Source: Otatea glauca (Eukaryota; Streptophyta; Magnoliopsida; Poales; Poaceae). From it: a stretch of 64,000 bases of DNA. This document shows, one piece after another, positions 50,400-61,287 of this stretch. A program made the translations under genes and the position numbers. Every line of letters starts with the position of its first letter. Position 1 is the stretch's first letter. The notes beneath the pieces were generated by a model, which did not search any database, had not been told where the DNA came from, and was given only the letters and a program-made list of their open reading frames with translations. The stretch is from the NCBI GenBank assembly GCA_036346275.1, contig CM070722.1, forward strand, positions 61,169,524 through 61,233,523, given 5' to 3'.

Positions 50400-51600
50400 G
50401 ACGGTGGCAGGAGAGTTTGATCCCTACGCACGTCCTGTAAAAGAACGTGATACGAACAGGAATGTTAGGTACCTCCGAGAAAGTAATGTTCAATGCAGGT
50501 ATTAACTTCAAACAAAAGTAACATACCTCATGTGGCGCCTGTGTAGATGACGTGCCACCACCGAAACTATGAAAGGCGTGTGGGGTATAAGCCTGACCGA
50601 AACCGAAATCCTGCGGTAAATGTGCATGCGAGGACTCAGGCAAGTCTCGATCGTGCCTGACGAGCGAAGGTATGAGAGTTTGATCTTGTCGCTCGCAAAA
50701 GGATGTGGCATTACCAATTAAGATAATTTGGGTGAGTAGTTCATAGTACGAGAGTTGAATGTATGTGTCGTACCTGCGAATCCTGATGCCCATGCTTTGA
50801 GAGGAAGACGATCGTGAAAAGATCGATCGTCTTCCGCCCATGCTCGGGCGTGACGGCCTGGGAGATGAAGGACGAGCGCCTCGCTCACCACCCCGTATGC
50901 CAACGTCACTGTGACGGCCGGATGTCAATGCCCTTATGGTGCCCGTAGACTCTCTCATGACTCGACGTAGAACCCCTACTAGGCTAGACTTAGGCGTTGA
51001 CCTCATCTCAGATCGTGATCGGAGCTATCTTCGAACATACGGCTATTACGGGCGTCCTGCAAGATAATATGATTAGTACAAGAAATATGAATTGAAATAT
51101 AATGTATGTCCGTACCGCATCATCTAGACGCGTCTTTGCGTGTGCTGTGGTGGCGAGGGTCAACCGCCGACGTCCGTGACCTCCTCGCCTTTCAGAGGTA
51201 TGGAAGTAAGGCGTGAAGTGGTACGAGGCACGTACCACCTGGCACGTGACGTCGACTCGAGGTCGTATTGTCGACCCTCCGCTACTACCTCGCTGCGTGG
51301 CGATCGCTCCCATGCGATCGTCCATGGTAATTGCGTGTCGCGCCATTCATCGCTCCTCCGCCCTCCGAGTTTGCTGTGGGAATGAAAATTGTAAGTTATA
51401 CAATGTAAATACAAATTACAATTCATACTTATGAATCGAACGTACATATGCACTTTCCGGGGTAATAGCCAGCCAGCTTGAGGCGGGATTTGCTGGTAAA
51501 GTCCAAATTGGCGCATCACTCGACCTGGACGGTACGCCTCCACCATATGGCAAAACACGAGGTGGCACCTCGTCAACCAATAAGCATCATCCTGCCAACA
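50400..51600 (-). pseudogene. Plant mobile domain (PMD) part of the MULE gene
   Basis: The - strand encodes HMVEAYRPGRVMRQFGLYQQ followed by IPP, then a donor near 51445, an acceptor near 51376, and RRSDEWRDTQLPWTIAWERS. These are hallmark PMD (aminotransferase-like, MAIN/MAIL family) motifs. A Ser/Arg-rich tail continues in pieces to about 50400. PMD proteins occur both in host silencing factors and inside transposons. The upstream half of the PMD is missing; it follows a transposase fragment directly. Confidence 0.6.
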
Positions 51601-52991
51601 CAGATGCGACAATCCGTCCGCCGCGACCGCCATAAATATGGTGCCCCTGTACTTGCCGGATAGGAAAGTGCCATCCATGGTTAGCACAGGCCGACAGTAC
51701 TTGAAGCCCTGAATGGTTGGTCCGAATGCCCAAAACACACGGTCGAGGATGAAACTGTTGGGACCCTTCGTGGGGTGTGGCCTATCCACCTTGTTGATGT
51801 AAGTCCCGTGATTGGCTTCAAGAATCGGTGAAGCATGCGAGGAACAAGGTTGTAGCCCTCTTCATACGTCGCGTACATCATCTCTATAACTTTCGCTTTG
51901 CTCGCGGACCTTACAGTAGCTAACGTGGCATCCCACCATGTTAACCACGCCGGCCAATAGTATCTTGGCGAAACAATCCACGTCCATTGTGACCAAGTGG
52001 AAATCGACTTGCCACATATGAGGACGTGACATTTCGTGCTTCCGCGCGGCTCGGCAAGCGCACAAGTATGGTCCGTCGGACAGATTACCACAAACCCGAA
52101 CTCCGCCCTTGAACTTCGGGCACGGATCTTGCTCGACACTCAAAGATCCGTGCACTTCACAATGTAGGTCTCTTGGTTCGACCTGTACACCCGGTACGTG
52201 CGGCTGATGTTAACCGCATATCTAGCTATTGCTTGCTGGGCGGCACTCTTCGTAGGGAAGCGTTGCCCTACCAGCAGAGTGTCCTGATCGAAGGCCCACC
52301 CAGTGCCGCCTTCGTCTGGCAGCACAAGCGACGTCATCGCCAGATCGTCCAACCGAGAAGAGACATACTCCACATCGGTCGACACAATGCCACCGACTGG
52401 AGCTGCATCGTCGTCTCCGCTGCTATCCGTGTCCACTTCCTCATCTTCATCGGATATTGCTTCGTCCGTCATGCCTTCTAGGTCCTCGTGGCAGTCAATG
52501 CGAGCGGACCACCACCGCCCGATGTCTTCATTCGCTTGGAATTCATCAGCACCAACGTCCTCACCGATGGCCCCAGAGGATGCTTCAACGATGACGTCAC
52601 CGCCACCGCCCAAGAGGGGATTAGAGGTTTGGCCTCCGTCCAGGAAGCGCACATACACCATCGGCCGACGGTGTATCAACGCTTCAGGGTTCATCACAAT
52701 TTGCATGTACTCCTCCCACATTGTGCTTCCCACGATCTTGCATAGCACCCACACGTAGTTGGTGGAACCTTCCACGACTCTGGCATGCACCGCCTCGATG
52801 ACGAGCTTCTTTCGGGCAATCTCCCGATCGAATGCGCTTCTCACGCATGTACGGAGGTCTGTCAGACTCATCTCCGTTAGACCCGGAGCCCTGATCACCT
52901 TCCTTTCGCAGTTCGAAAGGTCCGCCCCATATGGACCCTCTCGAACAACGCCGTCACCATAAAACACGGACAAATCTAGAATTTCTGCCAT
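51600..52991 (-). pseudogene. MULE transposase, broken and truncated
   Basis: The frame from ATG at 52991 begins MAEILDLSVFYGDGVVREGP, with an acidic middle and the mudrA-type FPTKSAAQQAIARYAVNISR, and stops at 52140. The reading continues in another frame with CGNLSDGPYLCACRAARKHE (52139-51862) and in a third with FILDRVFWAFGPTIQGF and LTMDGTFLSGKYRGTIFMAV, the start of the DDE core including its first Asp. The rest of the core, the second Asp and Glu and any zinc knuckle are absent; sequence runs into the plant mobile domain. At least two frameshifts plus an internal deletion make it inactive. Confidence 0.85.
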
Positions 52992-53064
52992 TTAGTACCT
53001 ACCATAGCGAAAGGCACAAGCACGCGCATTAGGTACCAACGTAATACTACAGAAATTTCGTTCA

Positions 53065-54630
53065 AACAAACAAATATTCCATTAATATCATACAAATGCT
53101 ACACTAAATATTAAACTGTTCGGACCGCAATTTTATTAATTGTCCAACAAATTTTACGCCCGACAGTGGTGTCATTGTACTACTCACTGATGCTGTCATT
53201 TCAAGCACGGCTCATTGCACTGAATTTACCATTTCTTCGGCTACTCTAACTTCTAATGTCGTCATTTTGTGTACTACCAGTTATTCTAATATTGTACTAC
53301 TGCCACAAATGTTGTCATAACATTACACTGATATTGCTCCAGTGTTCCACATATCGCCGTATTACTACACCAATTTTCAACTAATAAAAGGACCACATTA
53401 TTGTCATTCTAAAAAATCCGTAATTGTATGAAACAAATATTCCATTAATATCATACAAATGCTACACTAAATATTAAACTGTTCGACCGCAATTTTATTA
53501 ATTGTCCAACAAATTTCGCCCGACAATGGTGTCATTGTACTACTCATCGATGTTTGTCATTTCAAGCACGGCTCATTGCAATCGAATTTACCATTTCTTC
53601 GGCTACTCTAACTTCTAATGTCGTCATTTTGTGTACTACCGCTTATTCTAATATTGTACTACATACAAATGTTGTCATAACATTACACCGATATTGCTCC
53701 ATGTTCCACATATCGCCAGTATTACTACACCAATTTTCAACTAATAAAAGGACCACATTATTGTCATTCTAAAAAATCCGTAATTGTATGAAACAAATAT
53801 TCCATTAATATCATACAAATGCTACACTAAATATTAAACTGTTCGGACCGCAATTTTATTAATTGTCCAACAAATTTTACGCCCGACAGTGGTGTCATTG
53901 TACTACTCACTGATGCTGTCATTTCAAGCACGGCTCATTGCACTGAATTTACCATTTCTTCGGCTACTCTAACTTCTAATATCGTATTTTGTGTACTACC
54001 AGTTATTCTAATATTGTACTACTGCCACAAATGTTGTCATAACATTACACTAATATTGCCCCAAGTGTTCCACATATCGCCAGTATTACTACCAATTTTC
54101 AACTAATAAAAGGACCACATTATTGTCATTCTAAAAAATCCGTAATTGTATGACAGAAATCTTCCATTAATATCATACAAATGCTACACTAAATGTTGTC
54201 ATAATATTATACTAACATTGCCTAAGTTATACACAAATCGCAATAAATGTACTAATCCCACAAATATTATCGTAATATTACACTAACATTACTGCAGTTG
54301 TTCCACATATCGCCGTAATATTACACCAATTTTCAACTAATAAAGGGACCACATTATTGTCATTCTAAAAAATCCGTACTTGTATGACACAAATATTCCA
54401 TTAATATCATACAAATGCTACACTAAATGTTGTCATAATATTATACTAACATTGCCTAAGTTATACACAAATCGCAATAAATGTAATAATCCCACAAATA
54501 TTGTCGTAATATTACACTAACATTACTGCAGTGTTCTACATATCGCCGTAATATTACACCAATTTTCAACTAATAAAGGGACCACATTATTGTCATTCTA
54601 AAAAATCCGTAATTGTATGACGGACATACT
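53065..54630. repeat. Tandem array of ~360-bp units inside the MULE
   Basis: Units begin CAAATATTCCATTAATATCA at about 53071, 53434 and 53794 (periods 363 and 360). Shorter units start near 54155 and 54390 (period about 235) and lack the middle part. Shared words include GGTGTCATTGTACTACTCA, ATTTACCATTTCTTCGGCTA and CTAATAAAAGGACCACATTA. Copies differ by only a few percent by eye. The array sits just upstream of the transposase start. Confidence 0.92.
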
Positions 54631-55744
54631 AATCTATATGACAATTTCGAACTAACCTTCCTGAAGTTCTTCTGGGAATTAAATGTTCCAAGGGATGTAT
54701 GATGAACCAACGTTCTGGACTATCTGTAACAAAAAGATCACTCGTCAAATGATCGAAAATAAAAACTCCAACAAAACTAATACAAAGTATGAATATCATA
54801 AAAATTCCTCCAGAAATACGCTTCTGATTTTTTTTTCCACCTCGCTTTCCTCTCTATTTTCCCCTGCTCTCCGCTCCTCTCCTCTGCCTCTCAGTTAGCA
54901 GCGCTCACACAGCCTCACTACCTCTGTTTTCTTCCTCGAATGCGCAAGGCAGATCATCGCAAGAGAGCTGCAACTTATAGCACCTCCCTGCGCACATACA
55001 CCGAAGAAACAGTAATTGGTCGTTGCTTTCGGCGTATGATAAGACATAACGATGTCAATTAACCAGCTTTTTTGCGCAGTTGCTGGCAAATTTGTACTGC
55101 GCTTTCAGTGCATTTGCCGAATCTTTTTTTTTCTCCATGCGTCGCACCCTCCACCGCTGCACCATCCGACCCGCGCCACCGCTTCGCCGCCACGCCTGCG
55201 CTACGAGCAATGCCCCCGCCTCCGCCTCCCGCGCCCACACGTCGCACGGAATCCAGTGATCGCCGATCACTGGATTCCGCCGTCCCCAGCGCCGATTAAA
55301 AACAATTTTTCCGCCACGCAAAGCAAAAAAATTAAAAACACAAAAAAATAAACCGATCATTGATCATTGGAAATCTGAGCAAAAAAATTTTTAAAAAAAA
55401 ATAGCGGTCGCTCAGCGCTGGATTTCGAAGTAAAAAATTCGAAAAATTTTCATGCGCTCGCTCACCGCTGGAAAATACTGTTAGGGGGCTAGTTTTGCAA
55501 TTCATTCATTCATGGGGCTAATTCTGAAAAAATTACAGACAAAGAGGCTAAAAAGGTAAAAATTTCAGTAGGTATTAGCAGTCAACAAGGACCCAACCGT
55601 GGGTCGGCTGGGGCTATAGCTCACTTTACCCCGATGGTCGGAGTCAGTGGATACTCTTCTCGAGTACTCATATTCATCGATGGGATAATTGAGTTATCAA
55701 ATCTGAAGACAGAAGAATGCTAGCTACGAGAATCAGAATAGGCA

Positions 55745-55990
55745 GGCGCAGTGTAATCTATATCTATACCTCTTTATAATGCACCTAAGTAATTTTTTTA
55801 CGTTCACCCTAAATAATGCACTTCATTAGAGATGGCCCAATGTTCGTGCACCCAGCAAAACGTCTCCAGAAACTTGTATTCATCAAAATGAACGTCTCAG
55901 ATCTTTCCTCAATTTTACTCACCCACATCCGATAGTCGTTGTTTAATATGTCTAACTCATTCATTCTGTGGCCCACAACAGAGAGCCCAC
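55745..55990. repeat. Right copy of inverted repeat flanking the MULE
   Basis: This is the reverse-complement partner of 46740-46980, with shared CACCCTAAATAATGCA, GTTCGTGCACCCAGC, TTACTCACCCACATCC and CTGTGGCCCACAACAG. Confidence 0.75.
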
Positions 55991-56034
55991 ATATATATTT
56001 CAATTGAATTATATATATGGAATTTATGTTGCAA

Positions 56035-56700
56035 ATCTAAACCCATTTAATTTCGATTCAATATTTACCATACCGCTTAGTACCATGAATCGCGCTTAAT
56101 TTTCTTCCATTCATGCATGTGCACCACATCCTATACAAGATGCTCACGTCATACCATAATATTATTTAGCTAAAAATATTATATAAGGAATGTATGTATG
56201 AAATGCAATTATCGTGTGATAGATATAAGGAATAAGTTCATTTTAGGACTTATTTCTAAATACACTATAGGAAGTAACAGATATTCTGATAATAATTAGC
56301 CTCAATCAGGACGCACAAATGGTGCTATATGTTAGCATTCATATTTAGATGACAATTAGGGAAGCCATTATTGGTCCAGCTTTTCAGGATGACATACTGC
56401 TGCCCGCGCGGCGTTCGACCCGCCCGGCGCCGACTACACCAGGGGTTTGCGCCGCGCGATCGGCTTGCCGGAGATGGACGCGTACCTTCGCGTGGAGCGG
56501 GAGGCGGCGGAGGCTGTCGACGCCGCGCTCGCGGAGGCGATGCTGGCGAGCGCGGTACGTGGAGGAGATCAAGGGCAACACCATCGGGCTGGTGGTCGCG
56601 CAGGTGGAGAAGATCAGGAGGATGAGCACGCTGGAGGGGTGGGATGTGCGGCGCGTGGATCGCATTTGAGGTCTTGATGCGCATGGCGGGCGGCATGAAT
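56035..56700 (+). pseudogene. Partial IPT copy (5' flank joined to 3' coding part)
   Basis: Positions 56035-56150 repeat the upstream flank found again at 56713-56830. Positions 56398-56690 repeat the 3' part of the IPT reading frame (GLRRAIGLPEMDAYLRVERE, then ALAEAMLASA). P-loop and middle are deleted. It carries the same single-base frameshift as the longer copy, in GCGAGCGCGGTACGTG, so that lesion predates the duplication. Confidence 0.75.
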
Positions 56701-56867
56701 GGAAGAAAATTATGTTGCAAATCTAAACCCATTTGATTTCGATTCAATATTTACCATACCAGTCAGTACCATGAATCGTGCGCTTAATTTTCTTCCATTC
56801 ATGCATGTGCACCACATCCTATACAAGGCGCTTACGTACCGCCGCCACTTCCTACGATCCAGCACGT

Positions 56868-57762
56868 ATGCTCGTCATGCACCGATCCACGATGGACGCT
56901 GCCGCCGTGATCAGCCCGACGGCCAACAAGCCGAAGGTCGTGTTCGTGCTCGACACGACGGCCACCGGCAAGTCGAAGCTGGCCATCGCCCTGGCGGCGC
57001 ACTTCAGTGGCGAGGTGATCAACTCGGACAAGATCCAGGTCTATGCCGGCCTGCCCGTGATCACTAACAAGGTGACCGATCACGAACACGCCGGAGTGGC
57101 GCACCACCTCCTCGGCTGCGTGCCGTGCCCCAACGCCGACTTCACCGAGGACAACTTCTTTCGTGAGGCCGCCTGCGCGGTCGAGAGCATGCTCTCCCGT
57201 GGTCGTCTCCCCATAGTGGCCGGTGGCTCCAACAGGTATGTCGAGGCGCTGGTCGAGGGCAGCGGTGGGGCGTTCCGCGCCGCTCACGACTACCTCTTCG
57301 TCTAGCTGGATGCCGCGCCAGAGCTCCTCCGGCGGTTCACCGCAGCTCAGGTAGACGACATGTTGCGGCGCGGGCTGGTGAATGAGGCCCGCGCGGCGTT
57401 TGACCCGCCCAGCGCCGACTACACCAGGGGCTTGCGCCGCGCGATCGGCCTGCCGGAGATGGACGCGTACCTTCGCGCGGAGCGGGAGGCGACGGAGGCT
57501 GTCGACGCTGCGCTCGCGGAGGCGATGCTGGCGAGCGCGGTACGTGAAGGAGATCAAGGGCAACACCTTCGAGCTGGTGGTCGCGCAGGTGGATAAGATC
57601 AAGAGGATGAGCACGCTGGAGGGGTGGGACGTGCGTCGCGTGGACTGCACAGAGGTGCTGATGCGCATGGCAGGCGGCGCCGGCGGTGAGGAGGCGTGGA
57701 AGGAGGTGGTGTGGAAGCCCGTGGAGAAGATGGTGAGGCGTTTCGTACTTAGGGCTGACTGA
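56868..57762 (+). pseudogene. IPT: Adenylate isopentenyltransferase (cytokinin synthesis), broken
   Basis: This is an intronless IPT frame; candidate starts are 56868, 56877 and 56892. It contains the P-loop region VVFVLDTTATGKSKLAIALA (usual GATGTGKS changed but TGKS kept), EVINSDKIQVYAGLPVITNK, HHLLGCVPCPNADFT, PIVAGGSNRYVEALVEG and GLRRAIGLPEMDAYLRAERE. Plant IPTs transfer a prenyl group from DMAPP to ATP/ADP, the first step of cytokinin synthesis, mostly in plastids. An in-frame TAG at 57303-57305 and a one-base frameshift near 57537-57545 break it; the far end reads on in another frame to 57762. GC content far exceeds the flanks, consistent with capture of a host gene. Confidence 0.88.
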
Positions 57763-58708
57763 CTGGGAATACATAGGTCTGTTTGGTAGAGCTATAAATC
57801 CCAGTTTCATCTGAGATCTGAAACTTGTAGGTTAAAATAAAGTGAATTAAATTTATATTTTTAGTCTAAAATGTAAACAAGATGATCTATCTAAATATTC
57901 CAGATTGTGCGCTTTTTGGCAAGGTGTTATTTGGAGAACTGTTAATGTTGTGCACTAACTTCTCAGGGATGCTACTTCACGGAAAGCCCTCAGTTCCTCA
58001 AGGTATGCATGCATGCGTCGATTTTCAGTTGCCCCCAGATTTGATCTTTACTTCAAGCGCTAATTCACACGAGATGGAGCAGCTAAGTGCAGCATCTGTT
58101 GTATCCATATGAAATTTTAATCCAGGATAGATGAATGACAACGGGTGCATTGTTATTTGTACATAGTATTTTCTTGATTTTGATATGTGCCACCCTTCTT
58201 TATGCACAAGCTGCTATGTTGTTTACATCTTCCCGATTAAAGATCAGGTGTTTTGGAAAAGCCTAGAAGCTCGGTTATTGGCGATTAGTGAAATCGCATC
58301 CCGATTAAGAGCATAGGATTTGTGGAGAGTGCTCAAACGTGCTTTTGTATTTTATACATTCAGTTTGTCTAATCTTCTCAAACTTCTAGCATTTCTTGAT
58401 AGTATAAACTCCATGAGACGAGAAAAATAATAATAAAACAGCTGTCGATTTAGAATCTTAAGGTGTACATAGATTCGACTGAAACCCCTAAGACACATGA
58501 CTGCATCCCGAGTTTGGTTTCCATTTGGCATGGTCTACTATTCCATATATGATATATATCCAGTTTAAAAGCCCGAAAAGAGAGAGAGAGAGAGCGATCA
58601 GCCGCCGTAATCCAAGTTAGCCTTGAATTCCCTTTGCTTAATAAATTGTTTGACGCTTTATTATGTTATATATGTATGCAAAAGATATAATGTCTATATT
58701 TGTAGATT
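57763..58708. other. Spacer, no gene seen
   Basis: This is AT-rich. It includes a short (GA)n run at 58579-58594. No coding signal is supported. Confidence 0.4.
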
Positions 58709-58969
58709 ATGCTGCCTTTTTATCACGGAGGACGATTCAACATGTTATCGTTCGACATGAAGGACAGGGTTATCTCCGTTATTGATCCAACACCTCTACC
58801 TAGATGGGTTCCAACGGATAAACCATCCAGTTACTATCTTGATAGAATACAAAAAATTGGTATAATATTCGATCGTGCTATAAGGATAGTAAATCCCTCA
58901 TGGAACGACGATATCTATGATTGGCGTATTGTAGCTCCAAAGTCTGTTCCAAAAACAATAGACCGATAA
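58709..58969 (+). pseudogene. Ulp1 (C48) protease-like fragment of transposon type
   Basis: The 86-codon ORF contains FNMLSFDMKDRVISVIDPTP, the strand region after the catalytic His of Ulp1-like cysteine proteases found in plant transposons, with an Asp-Pro in VIDPTP. It is preceded by TATATTTGTAG, a possible splice acceptor, and lacks the catalytic His and Cys parts. It is near the right arm of the 14.9-kb segment, as in Ulp1-carrying MULE or CACTA elements. Confidence 0.55.
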
Positions 58970-59617
58970 GTTATTTACACATGATTAGTAAATAGTTAAA
59001 TTTTTGTGTACTTACATGTAGCAATTCAATGTTGTGTGGGAACTTGACAGGTTATTTTGTCATGAACTTCATGCACATCTGGAATGGTCAACAATTTAAT
59101 GCACGGATCTGCATAGTCGGTACTCTCTATTTTATTAATCACTTTTTATAAGGTTGTAAAGTAGGTCTATACTGATGATGCTCTACAACGTACTTACCGG
59201 GTTCACCTATCCTCAGGAAGTGTTTCTTAATTGAAATACTAAAATACAAGTGGAATAAGTGCTTGTGAAAACATCCTCAAGACATAAGAACAAGTCCAAG
59301 AGCATACGCAAACGTTTAGCGAAAAATATTATTGAGTGTTATATCTTCATTTTTGTACTCGCATACGAACCTGTGATTATTTATTATTAAGTGTTATATT
59401 CATACTTATCTTCTCATTTAATTGATAAGCGGGTGTACTGCCGTCGTAGCGTTAGCACGGGCACTATACTAGTGACGATCAACATCGATCAATTATATAT
59501 GTTCCGCTGATTATTGGAAATTGCTGGAATGTTCCGTCGAGCAGATCGGAATAATAGAAAGGTTCGAGCAAATCGGGTCGGAATAATTAATAATGTTTGC
59601 CTTCGGTTGCTTCCACG

Positions 59618-59948
59618 GTTCACAAAACCGAATTTCGAAATTCACTTCGAAATTCGCGGTACGAAAACCGCAAAAACCGCTCGGAAAACCACTCAAAAAC
59701 CGAAGGGTTAATAATTCAAATTTTTTCTGAAAAAATCCAAAAAAATAGAAAAACCGTTGCCAATTAGATGTTCATCGCAAAACGGTTTTTGTGAGCGGTT
59801 TTTGACGAAAAACCGAGAACATAATTTTTTTCAAAATTTTTAATTTTTTTTAAATAGACCGGTTTATCGAACGGTTTTTGATTTCGAACCTCAGCGGTAC
59901 GCTCGAAAACCGCGATTTTCGAGCGGTTTTCGTCGGTTTTGTGAACCC
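59618..59948. mobile_element. Mutator-type MITE, 331 bp, with perfect 9-bp duplication
   Basis: TGCTTCCAC flanks both sides (59609-59617 and 59949-59957). The ends are GGTTCACAAAACCGA and its reverse complement TCGGTTTTGTGAACC. The interior is rich in CGGTTTTTG/CAAAAACCG and non-coding. Confidence 0.9.
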
Positions 59949-59957
59949 TGCTTCCAC

Positions 59958-60347
59958 GGTTCAGCTTTAATTTGTTCGCAGTCATTTCTCATGGTTGGGA
60001 CGAACACTGAGAATTGTTCCGGTCCGGCCAATCCAGCACGCCGCCCGGGCACTGATCACCAGAATTTTGCAGTATAAACAAGAGAGTGTCTAGATAACAT
60101 TCGCATGTTTTTATCGAGACAAATCAGTTATATTTTTTAAGCATCCGATGAAGATCGAACCCGCCTGACTGAATTCCCTTTTATTTTTACGCCGTTCTTG
60201 TTTTGTTGCAAGCCGCATGTCTCGTAGCGTAGGTCTCCAGTCGCAACCTATTTATGAGGACTTACTCCATTATCTCTTGACCTTAACTTTTTAATTTTAA
60301 TCTTCACCGCTCAGCCCTAATCACCAGGTGGCAACACAATCAGCGGC
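59958..60347. other. Spacer, no gene seen
   Basis: No ORF or repeat of note. CACCAG at 60323-60328 could be the remnant splice acceptor for the flotillin-like exon. Confidence 0.35.
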
Positions 60348-60524
60348 ATGCAATTTAAGATCAGCATCTGGAGCAACGGCGGTGCGAACGACGGCAAGGT
60401 CAGCGTCGACCTGTTGCAGCAGGTGGCCGGTGTGTACAAGATGCTGCCGACGGTGCATGAGCAGATCGGCATGCTACCGCCGGCGTGGATGGGCTCGCTG
60501 CATAAGGACGGTGCCGAGAACTGA
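60348..60524 (+). pseudogene. Flotillin-like C-terminal exon fragment
   Basis: The frame from ATG 60348 to TGA 60524 (58 aa) contains LLQQVAGVYKMLPTVHEQIG followed by MLPPAWM, matching the C terminus of plant flotillin-like (SPFH/band 7) membrane proteins. The SPFH domain and coiled coil are absent in the window, so this is an orphan last-exon piece, probably carried here by a transposon or left after deletion. Confidence 0.7.
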
Positions 60525-61287
60525 TGGTCGTGGAATACATTCGTCGTTCCATATCCCCTGCTACTTACATATCTTTTTTCTCTCTCGATACATGCCATTT
60601 TTTATGCAGATAAAAATGAAAAATATTTTTTCGAAGCTAGATAAAGAAAAATGTGATTGGTGAACCCTAATAGAAAATAAATAAATCGCAGAGAAAAATG
60701 AAAAATAATTTTTCTATGCTAGACAAAGAAAATGGGATTGGTGAACCCTAATAGAAAATAAATGAATCGCAGAGAAAAATAAAAAATAATTTTTCTAAGC
60801 TAGACAAAGAAAAATAGGATTGGTGAACCCTAATAGAAAATAAATAAATCATAGAAAAGTGACTGAAATCAAAGGAAAAACAGACGACAAATTTCTAGCA
60901 ATTCCCTATAAACAATGCAAAGTTTATGTTTTAATATTTGAAATGCGAAAATAAATCAACTAGTAGCTACAGCAACTTGCATGTGTTCGAAAGCGCGTGA
61001 TCTAAAATAAGTATATACCTACGGTATCACGTGTGTGAAAATTTTTGTAATTTTTGGACGTCGAGTTGAACTAGTTTAGAACATTAAATTGGAGTTGCTG
61101 TTAGGTATGTATTAATCTCACTGATTTTATCAGCTGTAGCGAGTAGCGTACAACTGACCACGGCCCCACCGCATGTACGTGCGGATCAATATATACAAAC
61201 GGCTCCAAAAATTGCACAGTGTACTGTGCGCGCTTCTCTCGCACACTTGAAGTACGTAGCTATATGCCTATATCTAGCCTCCGGTCC
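60525..61287. other. Spacer with a 75-85-bp tandem repeat
   Basis: Three imperfect copies at about 60610-60850 share TGGTGAACCCTAATAGAAAA, TAAATAAATCGCAGA and TTTTTCTAAGCTAGACAAAG. No gene. Confidence 0.7.

Larger units (their letters stand above)
47242..55566 (-). mobile_element. Mutator-like element (MULE), 8325 bp, with 9-bp target duplication
   Basis: AGTAGGTAT stands immediately outside both ends (47233-47241 and 55567-55575), a perfect 9-bp duplication. The ends are GAAATTTTTACCTTTTTAGC in inverted orientation, and inverted similarity runs about 330 bp inward (47242-47570 against 55250-55566), including CATGAATGAATGAATTGCAA and the TGATCGCGATCA/GATCGCCGATC palindromic zone. Cargo on the - strand is a broken MULE transposase joined to a plant mobile domain (52991 to about 50400) and a Myb/SANT-like gene (49019-48193). 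A tandem array lies at 53065-54630. Confidence 0.88.
44582..59473. mobile_element. 14.9-kb segment with ~430-bp inverted arms and Helitron-like ends
   Basis: Left arm 44582-45009 is the inverted, diverged copy of right arm 59038-59473. Both outer edges carry ACTAGTATAGTGCCCGTGC pointing inward, so each edge read outward gives GCACGGGCACTATACTAGT, the hairpin-CTAG-T style of a Helitron 3' end. Flanking bases (CCACTTCAT and GACGATCAA) do not form a target duplication. The segment contains an 8.3-kb MULE, IPT pseudogene copies and an Ulp1-like ORF. It may be two Helitron 3' ends in opposite orientation or a compound element; the class is unresolved. Confidence 0.55.

Noticed and set aside
47233..55575. 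Calling the MULE autonomous
   Set aside because: The transposase has frameshifts, a stop at 52140 and lacks most of the DDE core, so it cannot move itself.
56325..57810. Long - strand ORFs opposite the IPT copies
   Set aside because: They are antisense shadows of GC-rich IPT coding sequence, with Arg/Pro-rich translations and no domain.
44573..59482. Calling the 14.9-kb segment a MULE or CACTA element
   Set aside because: The long inverted arms would fit, but neither a 9-bp nor a 3-bp target duplication is present at its borders.
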